The position numbers and the translations under genes were made by a program. Positions 21,420 to 31,350 of a stretch of 64,000 nt of DNA are shown one piece after another. The DNA comes from Bacteroidetes bacterium HGW-Bacteroidetes-2 (lineage in GTDB: Bacteria > Bacteroidota > Bacteroidia > Flavobacteriales > Flavobacteriaceae), in contig PHDJ01000002.1 in the NCBI GenBank assembly GCA_002842575.1, positions 97,647 to 161,646 on the forward strand, read 5' to 3'. Position 1 is the first letter of the stretch, and every line of letters starts with the position of its first letter. The notes beneath the pieces were generated by a model, which was not told where the DNA came from, ran no database searches, and saw only the letters and a list, made by a program, of their open reading frames with translations.

Positions 21420-21454
21420 AATCACAAACCGCATAAAATATTAACAAAAATAGA

Positions 21455-21730
21455 TTGAAAAAAGAAATAATCATCGGATTTTTAATAGGTATTACTGCTA
21501 ATTTTATTGGCACGTATCTCTATATTTTCTTTTTCTTAGACTACGATTTTGAAACAAGCATTCGGTTTGCTAGGATGAATGATACAGTAGGCAATCTAAT
21601 TGCTTTAGGCGCAATACTCAATCTGCTTGCTTTTTTTCTTTTGCTGAAAAAAGGACAATTATATAGAGCCCGAGGAGTCGTTTTGGCTACAATAGTAGCG
21701 GCAATTATTATATTATTGTCTAAGTTTTAA
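21455..21730 (+). CDS. Small hypothetical membrane protein
   Basis: 91-aa ORF (TTG start) with three hydrophobic segments between surE and lpxB. Confidence 0.6.
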   Translation: MKKEIIIGFLIGITANFIGTYLYIFFFLDYDFETSIRFARMNDTVGNLIALGAILNLLAFFLLLKKGQLYRARGVVLATIVAAIIILLSKF

Positions 21731-21807
21731 TAATATATATAAGAAAATTATCTTTTTTAAGAAGAAACAAAAACGTAAAAGATTCTCATATTTTCGATAA
21801 GAATACA

Positions 21808-22929
21808 ATGAAATATTATATCATAGCAGGAGAAGCTTCTGGCGATTTACACGCCGCTAATTTGATGAAAGAACTCAAGGAGAAAGACGCGTTTGCAAAC
21901 TTTCGTTTCTGGGGTGGAGAGCTTATGGAGGCACAGGGCGGTACTTTAGTAAAACACTATCGTGAACTTTCTTTTATGGGTTTTCTAGAAGTAGTTTTAA
22001 ACCTAACCACCATCCTAAAAAACATAACTTTCTGTAAACAAGACATATTAAACTTCCAACCAGACGTTCTTATTTTTATTGATTATCCCGGTTTTAATCT
22101 GCGCATTGCTAAATGGGCTAAAGCACTAGGCTATAAAACCCATTATTATATTTCGCCACAAATCTGGGCTTGGAAAGAAAACCGAATAAAAGATATTAAA
22201 AACGATGTGGATGCAATGTATGTCATCCTTCCTTTTGAAAAAGAATTTTATGAAAAAAAACACCTCTTCCCTGTACATTTTGTAGGCCATCCTCTAATTG
22301 ACGCAATAGCAAACAGACCATTAATAATTCCTAGAGTTTTTAGAGAAGAAAATGGGTTAGACGAAAAACCAATTATTGCGCTTTTGCCGGGAAGCCGAAA
22401 ACAGGAAATAAAAAAAATGCTTTCGGTAATGCTTTCAGTAGTTACAGAATTTCCGGAATATCAATTTGTAATAGCAGGCGCTCCAAACCAAGAGCAAGCT
22501 TTCTACCAGCAATTTATTAAAGAAAACAACGTTCATTTATTGTTGAATAAAACCTATGATTTGCTTTCCGTTTCATATGCTGCTTTAGTAACTTCTGGCA
22601 CAGCCACATTAGAAACTGCCTTATACAAAGTGCCGCAAGTGGTTTGCTACAAAGGAAGTAGAGCTTCCTATGAAATAGCAAAAAGAGTCATCAGGTTAAA
22701 GTATATATCCTTAGTAAATCTTATTTTAGACAAGGAAGTGGTGACTGAACTAATACAAACCGATTTTAATAAAAAGCGTTTAAAAGAAGAACTAGTAAAA
22801 ATACTAGACCAATACAATCGCGCAAAACTGTTTTTAGATTATTATGATTTAGAAATTAAATTAGGGGGTAAAGGTGCAAGCAAAAAAACGGCTGAACTTA
22901 TTTTTCAACAAATTCGCAAACAAAATTAA
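21808..22929 (+). CDS. lpxB: Lipid-A-disaccharide synthase
   Basis: YYIIAGEASGDLHAANLM; PQIWAWKENR; LLPGSRKQEI. Confidence 0.97.
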   Translation: MKYYIIAGEASGDLHAANLMKELKEKDAFANFRFWGGELMEAQGGTLVKHYRELSFMGFLEVVLNLTTILKNITFCKQDILNFQPDVLIFIDYPGFNLRIAKWAKALGYKTHYYISPQIWAWKENRIKDIKNDVDAMYVILPFEKEFYEKKHLFPVHFVGHPLIDAIANRPLIIPRVFREENGLDEKPIIALLPGSRKQEIKKMLSVMLSVVTEFPEYQFVIAGAPNQEQAFYQQFIKENNVHLLLNKTYDLLSVSYAALVTSGTATLETALYKVPQVVCYKGSRASYEIAKRVIRLKYISLVNLILDKEVVTELIQTDFNKKRLKEELVKILDQYNRAKLFLDYYDLEIKLGGKGASKKTAELIFQQIRKQN

Positions 22930-23517
22930 ATGATAAAAAGTATATACATACTATTAGCATGCTTGTTTTTATGGTCGTGCAGCACCTATAAGAACAAGAA
23001 AAACATCCCTTATACCGAAAATAAAATAGAAATAGGGGAAGGTTCTTCTAAACAAAAAACTACTTCTATAAAAAAATCAAAGCCTCAAGAAATTGTGCCT
23101 TATGGTGAAACAGAAGAAATAGAAAAACCACTTGATTTAAAAGTAAAAAATATTATCGATATTGCTAAATCGTTTAATGGCACACATTATAAATTTGGCG
23201 GCACCACAAGTGCAGGCATGGATTGTTCAGGATTAGTGTTCACCGCTTTCAAGGAAGAAGAAGTTATATTGCCTAGGTCTTCCATAGAGATGGCTTCAAT
23301 GGGCGAAAAAGTTAATTTTCGCGAAATAAATAAAGGCGATCTCGTATTCTTTAAAACAAATAGAAGCAAAAACATAAATCACGTTGGTTTAGTAGTAGAA
23401 GTACTTCCTGGAAAAATTTTATTTATTCACTCTACGACCTCGCAAGGCGTAATTATTTCTTCGCTAGATGAAAGGTACTGGAACGAAAGTTTTGTGGAAG
23501 CACGTAGAATTATTTAA
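22930..23517 (+). CDS. NlpC/P60 (C40) family lipoprotein peptidase
   Basis: Lipobox LWSCS; GMDCSGLVFTAF and INHVGLVVE catalytic motifs. Confidence 0.9.
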   Translation: MIKSIYILLACLFLWSCSTYKNKKNIPYTENKIEIGEGSSKQKTTSIKKSKPQEIVPYGETEEIEKPLDLKVKNIIDIAKSFNGTHYKFGGTTSAGMDCSGLVFTAFKEEEVILPRSSIEMASMGEKVNFREINKGDLVFFKTNRSKNINHVGLVVEVLPGKILFIHSTTSQGVIISSLDERYWNESFVEARRII

Positions 23518-23669
23518 AAAAATATTTTATTAAAACCAAATTTTCATAGATTTTCCATCTTAAGCAATTGAAAATGAATTTTACAACAGCAATATATTAT
23601 TACTATCCTATTCTTTCATTAAGAGTCGAATCGTAATGTATTGCTAAAAACACAAATATACATTAACCC

Positions 23670-23704
23670 AAATCCCGGTTCTTTTTTAGAATCGGGATTT
23701 TTTT
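23670..23704 (+). terminator. Intrinsic terminator
   Basis: AAATCCCGGTTCT/AGAATCGGGATTT hairpin followed by T-run. Confidence 0.8.
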
Positions 23705-23730
23705 GTGCTTAAATTTTTAAAAGATATACT

Positions 23731-24456
23731 ATGATACAAAACATGAATTCTTACACCAAAGAGGACCAAAAAGTTTGGAAACTGCTTTTTAAACGTCAAT
23801 TTAAAAATCTGTTTAAAAAAGGGTCTAATGATTATTTGGAATGTTTAAAGTTGATGCGTCACGTTTTAAACGACAATGAAATCCCCGATTTTATAAAAAT
23901 GAATTCTTGGTTTGCATCCCAAACTGGATGGCAAAATGAAGTTGTTCCCGGACTAATTCCTGTGGAAGATTTCTTTGAAGTTCTTTCTCAAAAGCGATTT
24001 TGTTCCTCAACTTAGTTACGGAATATAAAAAATTTAGATTATTTGGAAGAACCGGATATGTTTCACGATATTTTTGGGCATATTCCATTATTGACAAACC
24101 CTATTTTTTCTGAATTTGTGCGTGCCTTTGGAAAACTAGGCAAGCTGTTTATTCACGAAAAAGAAAAACTGTTGCAGTTACAACGGTTATACTGGTTTAC
24201 AATTGAATTTGGCGTTATAAAAGAAAAAGGTGTATATAAACCCTATGGTGCTGGAATTATTTCATCTTTTGGCGAAACCAATCAAATTTACAATCAGGAA
24301 GCCAATTTTTTTCCGTTTAAATTAGAAACAATTCTAAACAAACCGTTTAGAACTGACCTGATGCAGGATGATTATTTTGTGATAGATTCTTTAACGCAAC
24401 TCTTTGAATCGCTTCAAGAGGTTAAAAGATTGTTTACAGAAAAAGTTTTGGTTTAA
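23731..24456 (+). pseudogene. phhA: Phenylalanine 4-monooxygenase, interrupted by in-frame TAG at 24013-24015
   Basis: ORF 23731-24015 and ORF 24043-24456 are in the same frame, separated only by TAG; combined product ...VVPGLIPVEDFFEVLSQKRFCSST*LRNIKNLDYLEEPDMFHDIFGHIPLL... matches the aromatic amino acid hydroxylase fold. Confidence 0.85.
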
Positions 24457-24532
24457 AACGCAAATAGCATCACACAAGAAAAATATTCAAGCATAAATCT
24501 TAAAATTGTCCTTCCTAAATAATCTCGAGTTT

Positions 24533-26434
24533 TTATAAGGTTTCTTTCAACCATCTAAAAAATTCGTGTTGCCAAATCAGGCCATTTTGGGGGTTCAATA
24601 TCCAATGGTTATTTTCTGGAAAGAGCATAAACCTACTTTTTATACCCATTTGTTGCATGGCTTGAAAAGCTTCTTGGCTTTGCCCAATTGGCACGCGGTA
24701 ATCCTTTCCGCCTTGAATGATTAGCATAGGAGTATTCCATTTTGCCACATTGGTTATGGGGTTAAACTTAGCATAACTTTTTTGAGCAGCAGTATTGGTT
24801 TCTTCCCAATAAGGGCCTCCAATATCCCAGTTTACAAAAAATAATTCTTCGGTAGTGCCATACATACTTTGTAAGTTAAATATTCCTGCATGTGAAATAA
24901 ACGTTTTAAACCGATTGTTGTGAATTCCTGCTAAATAAAATGCAGAATACCCTCCAAAACTAGCTCCAACAGCTCCCACTCTAGCAGCATCCACAAAAGG
25001 CTCTTTACAGATGGCATCAATAGCTGAAAGATAATCGTCCATGGCCTGCCCACCCCAGTCTTTGCTTATTTGTTCATTCCAGACAATCCCATGACCGGGC
25101 ATGCCTCTTCGGTTTGGTGCCACTACAATATAACCCTGAGCAGCCATTAATTGAAAATTCCAGCGAAAAGAATAAAACTGTGTTAATGCTCCTTGCGGGC
25201 CACCTTGCAAATATAATAATGTTGGGTATTTTTTGGTTGTATCAAAATTTGGTGGGTAAATAACCCAAACCAGCATTTCTTTACCATCGGTTGTTTTTAC
25301 AAACTTTCTTTCAAAGGAGCTTAAAGCAATACCCTCATAAAAAGTACTATTTATACTAGTGATTTGCTGCCATGTATTCTTTTCCAAATCAAAAGAAAAG
25401 ATTTCGGCAGCGTGATTAAAATCGGTTCGGGTGAGAATAATTTTGCCTTCAGAAAACCCAACAATTCCAGTAATATCAAAATCACCTTGTGTAACCTGAT
25501 TGATGGTAACTGCTATTTTTGATACTCCTGGAAAGTTTACTTCAAAGAGTTGAATGGTACCTTTAGTAGCTGCAGTGAAATAGATTTTTTTTCCGTCAGA
25601 ATGCCATTGAAAAGAGCGTATACTTTCATCCCAATTTCCGGTAAGGTTAATATTGGTATTTTTATGGCGAACAATGATGTCGTTTTTATCCGCTTCGTAG
25701 CCATCGCGTTTCATTTGGAGCCAAGTTAAATCGCCATTTGGCGAAAAATTGGGTTGGGTATCATACCCTACATTTCCTTCGGTTAGGCTTTTAGTTGTTT
25801 TGGATGCTATATCGTATTCATAAATATCGGTGTTAGTGCTATTTGCATACGCAGTACCTTTTTTCTTTTTACTTACATACAGAATTTTTTTACTATCTGG
25901 ACTCCAAATATAATCCTCATCGCCCCCAAAGGGTTTTTGTGGGGCGTGATATGGCTCTCCTTCCATAATATCCACACCCACAGAATCTTCTTTATTTTCT
26001 TTATAAAAAAGGTGATTAAAAGTGCCTTCATTGTACTCGTCCCAATGTCTGTAATCTAAAGCATCATATATATGCACATTCGATTTTTCCATTTTGGGAT
26101 AATAATCTTTCCCAAGTACATTTTCTATTTTAACAGTTTTGTGATACAAAAGGTAGTTTCCATCAGGAGAACTATTTTTATCGTTCAACAGTTTTTTATA
26201 ATCTTCCAACTTTGTTGCCTTACCACCTGAAATAGGTATAGAAAAAAAGAGATTACTAAAATCGTTGTTTTCCACCGAAGGCGTTGCTACTTTATAAATG
26301 ATTTGTTTTGTGTCTTTTGAAATGCCTAATGGAGAAACTCTGCCAAGCTCCCAAAGATTTTCAGGAGTCAAAACGTTTTGAGAAAGTAATGAAGTTGTTA
26401 TGAAAACCATAGTTATTGAGAATATATGTTTCAT
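24533..26434 (-). CDS. S9 family (prolyl oligopeptidase-like) peptidase
   Basis: GxSxG-type VGAVGASFGGYSAFYLAG; beta-propeller N-terminus; signal peptide. Confidence 0.92.
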   Translation of the reverse strand: MKHIFSITMVFITTSLLSQNVLTPENLWELGRVSPLGISKDTKQIIYKVATPSVENNDFSNLFFSIPISGGKATKLEDYKKLLNDKNSSPDGNYLLYHKTVKIENVLGKDYYPKMEKSNVHIYDALDYRHWDEYNEGTFNHLFYKENKEDSVGVDIMEGEPYHAPQKPFGGDEDYIWSPDSKKILYVSKKKKGTAYANSTNTDIYEYDIASKTTKSLTEGNVGYDTQPNFSPNGDLTWLQMKRDGYEADKNDIIVRHKNTNINLTGNWDESIRSFQWHSDGKKIYFTAATKGTIQLFEVNFPGVSKIAVTINQVTQGDFDITGIVGFSEGKIILTRTDFNHAAEIFSFDLEKNTWQQITSINSTFYEGIALSSFERKFVKTTDGKEMLVWVIYPPNFDTTKKYPTLLYLQGGPQGALTQFYSFRWNFQLMAAQGYIVVAPNRRGMPGHGIVWNEQISKDWGGQAMDDYLSAIDAICKEPFVDAARVGAVGASFGGYSAFYLAGIHNNRFKTFISHAGIFNLQSMYGTTEELFFVNWDIGGPYWEETNTAAQKSYAKFNPITNVAKWNTPMLIIQGGKDYRVPIGQSQEAFQAMQQMGIKSRFMLFPENNHWILNPQNGLIWQHEFFRWLKETL

Positions 26435-26582
26435 TTTTAGAGTGTTTTATTACAAAAAAATTAAGACTTTAAATTTAGTAAAATATTTACTATATTCGTT
26501 CTTTAAAATTGATTGACTCCTCAATATATTCTATCCCCAAAAAATTTTTTAGTCGCTATTAAAATGAAAAAACAGTTTCATT

Positions 26583-28613
26583 ATGCGACTTATTTCGATA
26601 ACTTCGTTTAAAATTACCTTAGTTTTTCTACTTGGAATTCTTTGTAGTCGTTATATTTACTTTGAAACAAGGCAAATTCATTTCACTATAATAATTATTG
26701 CTTTGGTTTTGTTACTTGCATGGCTACGAGCCAGAAAGCAATTTTTTCAAGATGTATTTTTTGGTTGGGTTACGTATGTTGCACTTTTTGGCTTGGGAGT
26801 TTGGGTGTATTATATACATCAACCTATGCATCAACATACCCATTACACACAAAAAATAATTGACAACCAAAGTTATTTCATCCAACTTAAAATTCTAGAG
26901 AAATTAAAACCTGACCTGTACAATCAAAAGTATATTGCCCAGGTTTTAGGCATAAATGAAACAAAGGCTTCTGGAAGTATTTTGGTACTATTTCCAAAAG
27001 ATAGTGGTTTAAAAAAACTACAGGTGGATAAAGTGCTTTTGTTAAAAACTGCTGTTGAAAATCTTCCTCAATCAAAAAATCCAAACCAATTTGATTATGC
27101 TTCTTACCTAAATCAAAAAGGAATTTACCATCAAATTAAAGTAAATAGTAATGAAATTCTTTCTATAACTAATGGTTCAATATCTATGAAAGGTATAGCA
27201 AGCTATGTGCGAACTAGCATACAGGATAATCTTGTTGAAAACCATTTTGAGGGCAATGCATTGGCACTAATAAATGCCTTGCTTTTAGGACAACGACAGG
27301 ATCTTTCTGAAGACGTTTATCGTGATTTTGCAGCTGCAGGTGCGGTACATATTTTAGCGGTTTCAGGACTTCACGTGGGCATTATTATGCTATTGCTGCA
27401 ATTTATATTTAAACCTCTAGAGCGCATCAAAAAGGGAAAAGATCTGAAAATTATCATTATTGTAATTTGTCTTTGGATTTTTGCAATCGTAGCCGGTTTA
27501 TCTCCTTCCGTTTTGCGGGCGGCATTGATGTTTTCATTCTTGACCTACGCAATGGAGTCAAATAGACCAACAAGTACATTAAACACATTGTTTACTTCCG
27601 CATTTGTTTTATTATTAATAGACCCTAATTTACTTTTTCACGTTGGTTTTCAAATGAGTTATCTGGCAGTTTTTTCTATTTTTTGGATTACGCCATTGCT
27701 TGCAAAATTTTATAGCCCGAAATTTTACTTAGATAAATTAATTTGGGGGATTTTCACCGTTACCATTGCGGCACAAATTGGTGTTGGGCCTTTAAGCATA
27801 TACTATTTCAACTATTTTCCGGGCTTATTTTTTGTGACAAATTTGGTTATTCTCCCTTTTTTAGGAATTCTCTTAGGAATGGGAATTATTGTTATATTTT
27901 TAGCATCTACAAACCTATTACCTACTAGTTTTTCAATTGGGTACAGCTATATTTTAGATTACATGATTCGTTTTATCTCGTGGATAGCAAGTAAAGATAG
28001 TTACTTGTTTGAGGATTTGTCAATGTCAAAAGTTCAGTTAATTCTTTTTTATTTGATGCTTATATCTATTTTTCTATATGTTCAAAAAATGAGATTTTTA
28101 AGATTTGTTTTAATCACATTAATCTTCTTGCAATTAACTTATATTTCAGAAAAAATACCATCCAAAAATCAGGAACTTATTCTATTTCATAAAAGCAAGA
28201 ATACAATAATTGGTCATAAAAACGGTAATAAATTAGCTATTTCAACTCTTTTAGATTCTTCTAAAATTAGTACAGAAAAGCTACTTAAGGGGTATCTAAT
28301 AAAAAATCAAATTAAAGAGATTACCTCAACAAAGGTTCATGACATTTTTCAGTTTAATTCTGAAATAATAGTTGTAGTGGATAGTCTTGGTGTATATCCC
28401 ACTTTAGAAAAAGATGTTGCCTTAGTGATTTTAAGAAATAGTCCAAAAATACATTTGGAACGATTACTAGACAGCTTGAAGCCAAAAAAATTAGTGGCTG
28501 ATGGAAGTAATTATACCTCTTATGTAAGTCGCTGGCGTGAAACCTGCAAAAAAAGAAAGCTCCCTTTTCACTATACAGGAAGTGAGGGGGCTTTTGTTTT
28601 AAAATCTAATTAA
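26583..28613 (+). CDS. ComEC/Rec2 family competence protein
   Basis: Multi-TM; LINALLLGQRQDLSEDVYRDFAAAGAVHILAVSGLHVGII motif. Confidence 0.92.
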   Translation: MRLISITSFKITLVFLLGILCSRYIYFETRQIHFTIIIIALVLLLAWLRARKQFFQDVFFGWVTYVALFGLGVWVYYIHQPMHQHTHYTQKIIDNQSYFIQLKILEKLKPDLYNQKYIAQVLGINETKASGSILVLFPKDSGLKKLQVDKVLLLKTAVENLPQSKNPNQFDYASYLNQKGIYHQIKVNSNEILSITNGSISMKGIASYVRTSIQDNLVENHFEGNALALINALLLGQRQDLSEDVYRDFAAAGAVHILAVSGLHVGIIMLLLQFIFKPLERIKKGKDLKIIIIVICLWIFAIVAGLSPSVLRAALMFSFLTYAMESNRPTSTLNTLFTSAFVLLLIDPNLLFHVGFQMSYLAVFSIFWITPLLAKFYSPKFYLDKLIWGIFTVTIAAQIGVGPLSIYYFNYFPGLFFVTNLVILPFLGILLGMGIIVIFLASTNLLPTSFSIGYSYILDYMIRFISWIASKDSYLFEDLSMSKVQLILFYLMLISIFLYVQKMRFLRFVLITLIFLQLTYISEKIPSKNQELILFHKSKNTIIGHKNGNKLAISTLLDSSKISTEKLLKGYLIKNQIKEITSTKVHDIFQFNSEIIVVVDSLGVYPTLEKDVALVILRNSPKIHLERLLDSLKPKKLVADGSNYTSYVSRWRETCKKRKLPFHYTGSEGAFVLKSN

Positions 28614-29149
28614 TTAAAAGTTGGTTTGAATTTATTTTGATATGCTTGCCACGTTTCCGTTGTTGTTAACTTTTTATAATCATCGGTTGCTATCATTCTA
28701 AGGTATAATTCTAATTGCTGTGGCGTTCTGTAACCCGGAACCGCTTGAATAAAATTTCCATTTTCATCAAAATATGCCAAACTTGGATAGGCATTTACTT
28801 TAAGGGCGTGTGCAAAAAGATGGGTTGCATTTCTACCTTTTCTTGCTGCTTGATAATTAGGATTTGTATATTTAAAATCTTTATAAGTAATCTCTTCGGT
28901 GCCTTCGGCATTAAATTTTACCGCATAATAGTTTTTATTAATAAATGCAATGACATCTTTATTGCTGAAGGTGTTTTTGTCTAAAAGTTTACAAGGCCCG
29001 CACCATTCGGTATAGACATCTACAAAAATCTTTTTTGGATTTTTTTTTTGGGCGGCTAAGGCTTCATTCATAGACATCCATTGAATTCCTTGGGCATTTA
29101 TAGCCAATGAACTAAATATAAAAACAACGGTTAATAAAAAATACTTCAT
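28610..29149 (-). CDS. Thioredoxin family protein (secreted)
   Basis: Signal peptide; VDVYTEWCGPCKLLDKNTF CxxC motif. Confidence 0.92.
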   Translation of the reverse strand: MKYFLLTVVFIFSSLAINAQGIQWMSMNEALAAQKKNPKKIFVDVYTEWCGPCKLLDKNTFSNKDVIAFINKNYYAVKFNAEGTEEITYKDFKYTNPNYQAARKGRNATHLFAHALKVNAYPSLAYFDENGNFIQAVPGYRTPQQLELYLRMIATDDYKKLTTTETWQAYQNKFKPTFN

Positions 29150-29256
29150 TTTATTTTATTTTTTGTTAAGTCGAAAGCAAATTAAAAACATTTCAAGAGT
29201 AATTACAAATAACGTTCCAAAAATTTGAAACGTTATTTATAGCATTCATTTTTATA

Positions 29257-31347
29257 TTAGCGAACTCCGTGCATTAGTTTCTTTAACAATGGGTTTAATA
29301 AAATGGCAACTAACCCCAATCCAACTGGAATGAAGGTAAATATTAAAAAGAATGTTGTCATATCATATTGTTCAGTAATAGCGTCAATTTTTCCTCCCAT
29401 AGAACCCGCAATTTTATTTCCGATAGCAATGGCAATATACCAAATACCAAACATCATGGCAATCATTCTACCTGGCACTAATTTACTTATGTAAGAAAGA
29501 GCTACAGGAGAAAGGCACAATTCACCTAACGTATGAAATAAATAGGCGAGTACCAGCCAAATGATGCTAACGGAAGCTACTTTAGCCCCTTGATCAATGC
29601 CCATGGATCCAAAAGCTAGTGCTGAAAACCCAATACCAAGTAAAACTAGACCTAGTCCGTATTTTGTTGCTCCACTAGGGTTGTACTTACTTTCCCACCA
29701 TTTAGAAAACAAAGGAGCAAAAATAATGATAAAAAGAGAATTTAAAATTAAAAACCAGGTTGCAGGAATTTCAATTTCATTTTCTTTAATTTTATTTACG
29801 TTTGCTTTTACTATGGTACTTTTTTCATTTGCTTTAAAGGAATTTCTTAATGTTGCGGCTTTTTCTTTATTCAAAAAAATAAAATTACCTCTTTTATCCA
29901 CATCAACAATGGTTACTTCATCTCCAACATTCAGTTCAATGGGCTCAATTATAGTAACCTGTTGGTTCACTATTTTATCGTTTTGCTGAATTTGGGTCGA
30001 TTCTGTAATTACCTCATACGTTAGCATAGTTTTCTTAGAGGTTTCATCTAAAACTGGAAGCCCTTGGTTATCTAAAATTGGTTTTTCTATAGCCAGGTAA
30101 TCTATAACAAAAGCGTTAGAATTCATATCTCTATTAATCATCCAAGCCACAAGTGCCCATATTAAAAGAAAACTAAAACCTAAAATTACATTTGAAAGTA
30201 AGTACTTTTTATAGGTTTGTTTAAATAATAAATAAAGAACCCAAGTAATTATAGCAATAGGAACTATAGTAATTAAAATATTTGAAATTAAAAATAGCGT
30301 AGCCCAATTTCCCGACATGATTCTATTGGTGTAATCTTTTGCAAAAATAGTCATAGAACCTCCGGCTTGCTCAAAAGATGCCCAAAAACACACTGTGAAA
30401 ATGGCGAAGAAAATAATAGCAATCATTCTATCTCTAATAATCGCCGGATATCGAAGGATTCTTGAAACAAGAAGTACTAAAAACAAAACTAGTCCAACAA
30501 GAATGGTTTGATTAGAATAATCTACGCCCCCTATTTCCAATAAATTACTTCCTCCTATTTTTGAAGCGGGATCATTAATAATCCAAACAAGGCCTATTAT
30601 AGTTACAAGTACGATAATAATTTTATCAAAAAGTGTAAATGGATTTAAACGGTCACCCTCAAAATCGAGTGCCGCAGCTTTTGATTCTGTAGTTTCAATT
30701 AGCGGTTTTTTACCTACTTCACCAAAAATTTTCTGTGCAAAGTAAAATTGGAGCATGCCTAAAAGCATAAAAATTCCCGCTAATCCAAATCCATAACTCC
30801 ATCCTATTTTTTCACCTAAATAGCCACATAATAATATTCCCAGAAAAGCGCCTGCATTTACGCCCATATAAAATATGGTATAGGCACCGTCTTTTTTTTC
30901 TGGAAAATCTTTATAAAGTTGTGATATAATGGAAGTAATGTTTGGTTTAAAAAATCCGTTTCCTGCTATTAAAAGTCCTATTCCAATATAAAGAAAAATG
31001 GGTTCAAATTCCATAGCCATAGAAGCGTGACCAAGTGTCATTAAAAAAGCACCTATAACTACTGCTTTTCTAAAGCCTATATATTTATCAGCGATGTAAC
31101 CTCCTAAAATGGGGGTTAAATAAACCAATGCTGTGTAGGTGCCGTAAAGAGCTAAAGCGTGTTCTCGTGGCCAGTCCCATCCGCCAAGACCAAAGGCACT
31201 AACTAGAAATAAAACTAAAATAGCGCGCATTCCATAATAGGAAAAACGCTCCCACATTTCGGTAAAAAACAAAACAAATAATCCAGCTGGATGCCCTAAA
31301 ACATTTGTTGCAAAAAAGTTTTCAGACGAGGAGTTTGTAGTAGCCAT
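29257..31347 (-). CDS. POT/PTR family peptide MFS transporter with large inserted domain
   Basis: HPAGLFVLFFTEMWERFSYYGMRAILVLFLV; GYIADKYIGFRKAVVIGA. Confidence 0.93.
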   Translation of the reverse strand: MATTNSSSENFFATNVLGHPAGLFVLFFTEMWERFSYYGMRAILVLFLVSAFGLGGWDWPREHALALYGTYTALVYLTPILGGYIADKYIGFRKAVVIGAFLMTLGHASMAMEFEPIFLYIGIGLLIAGNGFFKPNITSIISQLYKDFPEKKDGAYTIFYMGVNAGAFLGILLCGYLGEKIGWSYGFGLAGIFMLLGMLQFYFAQKIFGEVGKKPLIETTESKAAALDFEGDRLNPFTLFDKIIIVLVTIIGLVWIINDPASKIGGSNLLEIGGVDYSNQTILVGLVLFLVLLVSRILRYPAIIRDRMIAIIFFAIFTVCFWASFEQAGGSMTIFAKDYTNRIMSGNWATLFLISNILITIVPIAIITWVLYLLFKQTYKKYLLSNVILGFSFLLIWALVAWMINRDMNSNAFVIDYLAIEKPILDNQGLPVLDETSKKTMLTYEVITESTQIQQNDKIVNQQVTIIEPIELNVGDEVTIVDVDKRGNFIFLNKEKAATLRNSFKANEKSTIVKANVNKIKENEIEIPATWFLILNSLFIIIFAPLFSKWWESKYNPSGATKYGLGLVLLGIGFSALAFGSMGIDQGAKVASVSIIWLVLAYLFHTLGELCLSPVALSYISKLVPGRMIAMMFGIWYIAIAIGNKIAGSMGGKIDAITEQYDMTTFFLIFTFIPVGLGLVAILLNPLLKKLMHGVR

Positions 31348-31350
31348 ATA

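Noticed and set aside
24013-24015. TAG as programmed recoding (pyrrolysine or readthrough)
   Set aside because: No pyrrolysine system is expected in this lineage and no recoding signal was seen; a Trp-to-stop mutation or sequencing error is simpler
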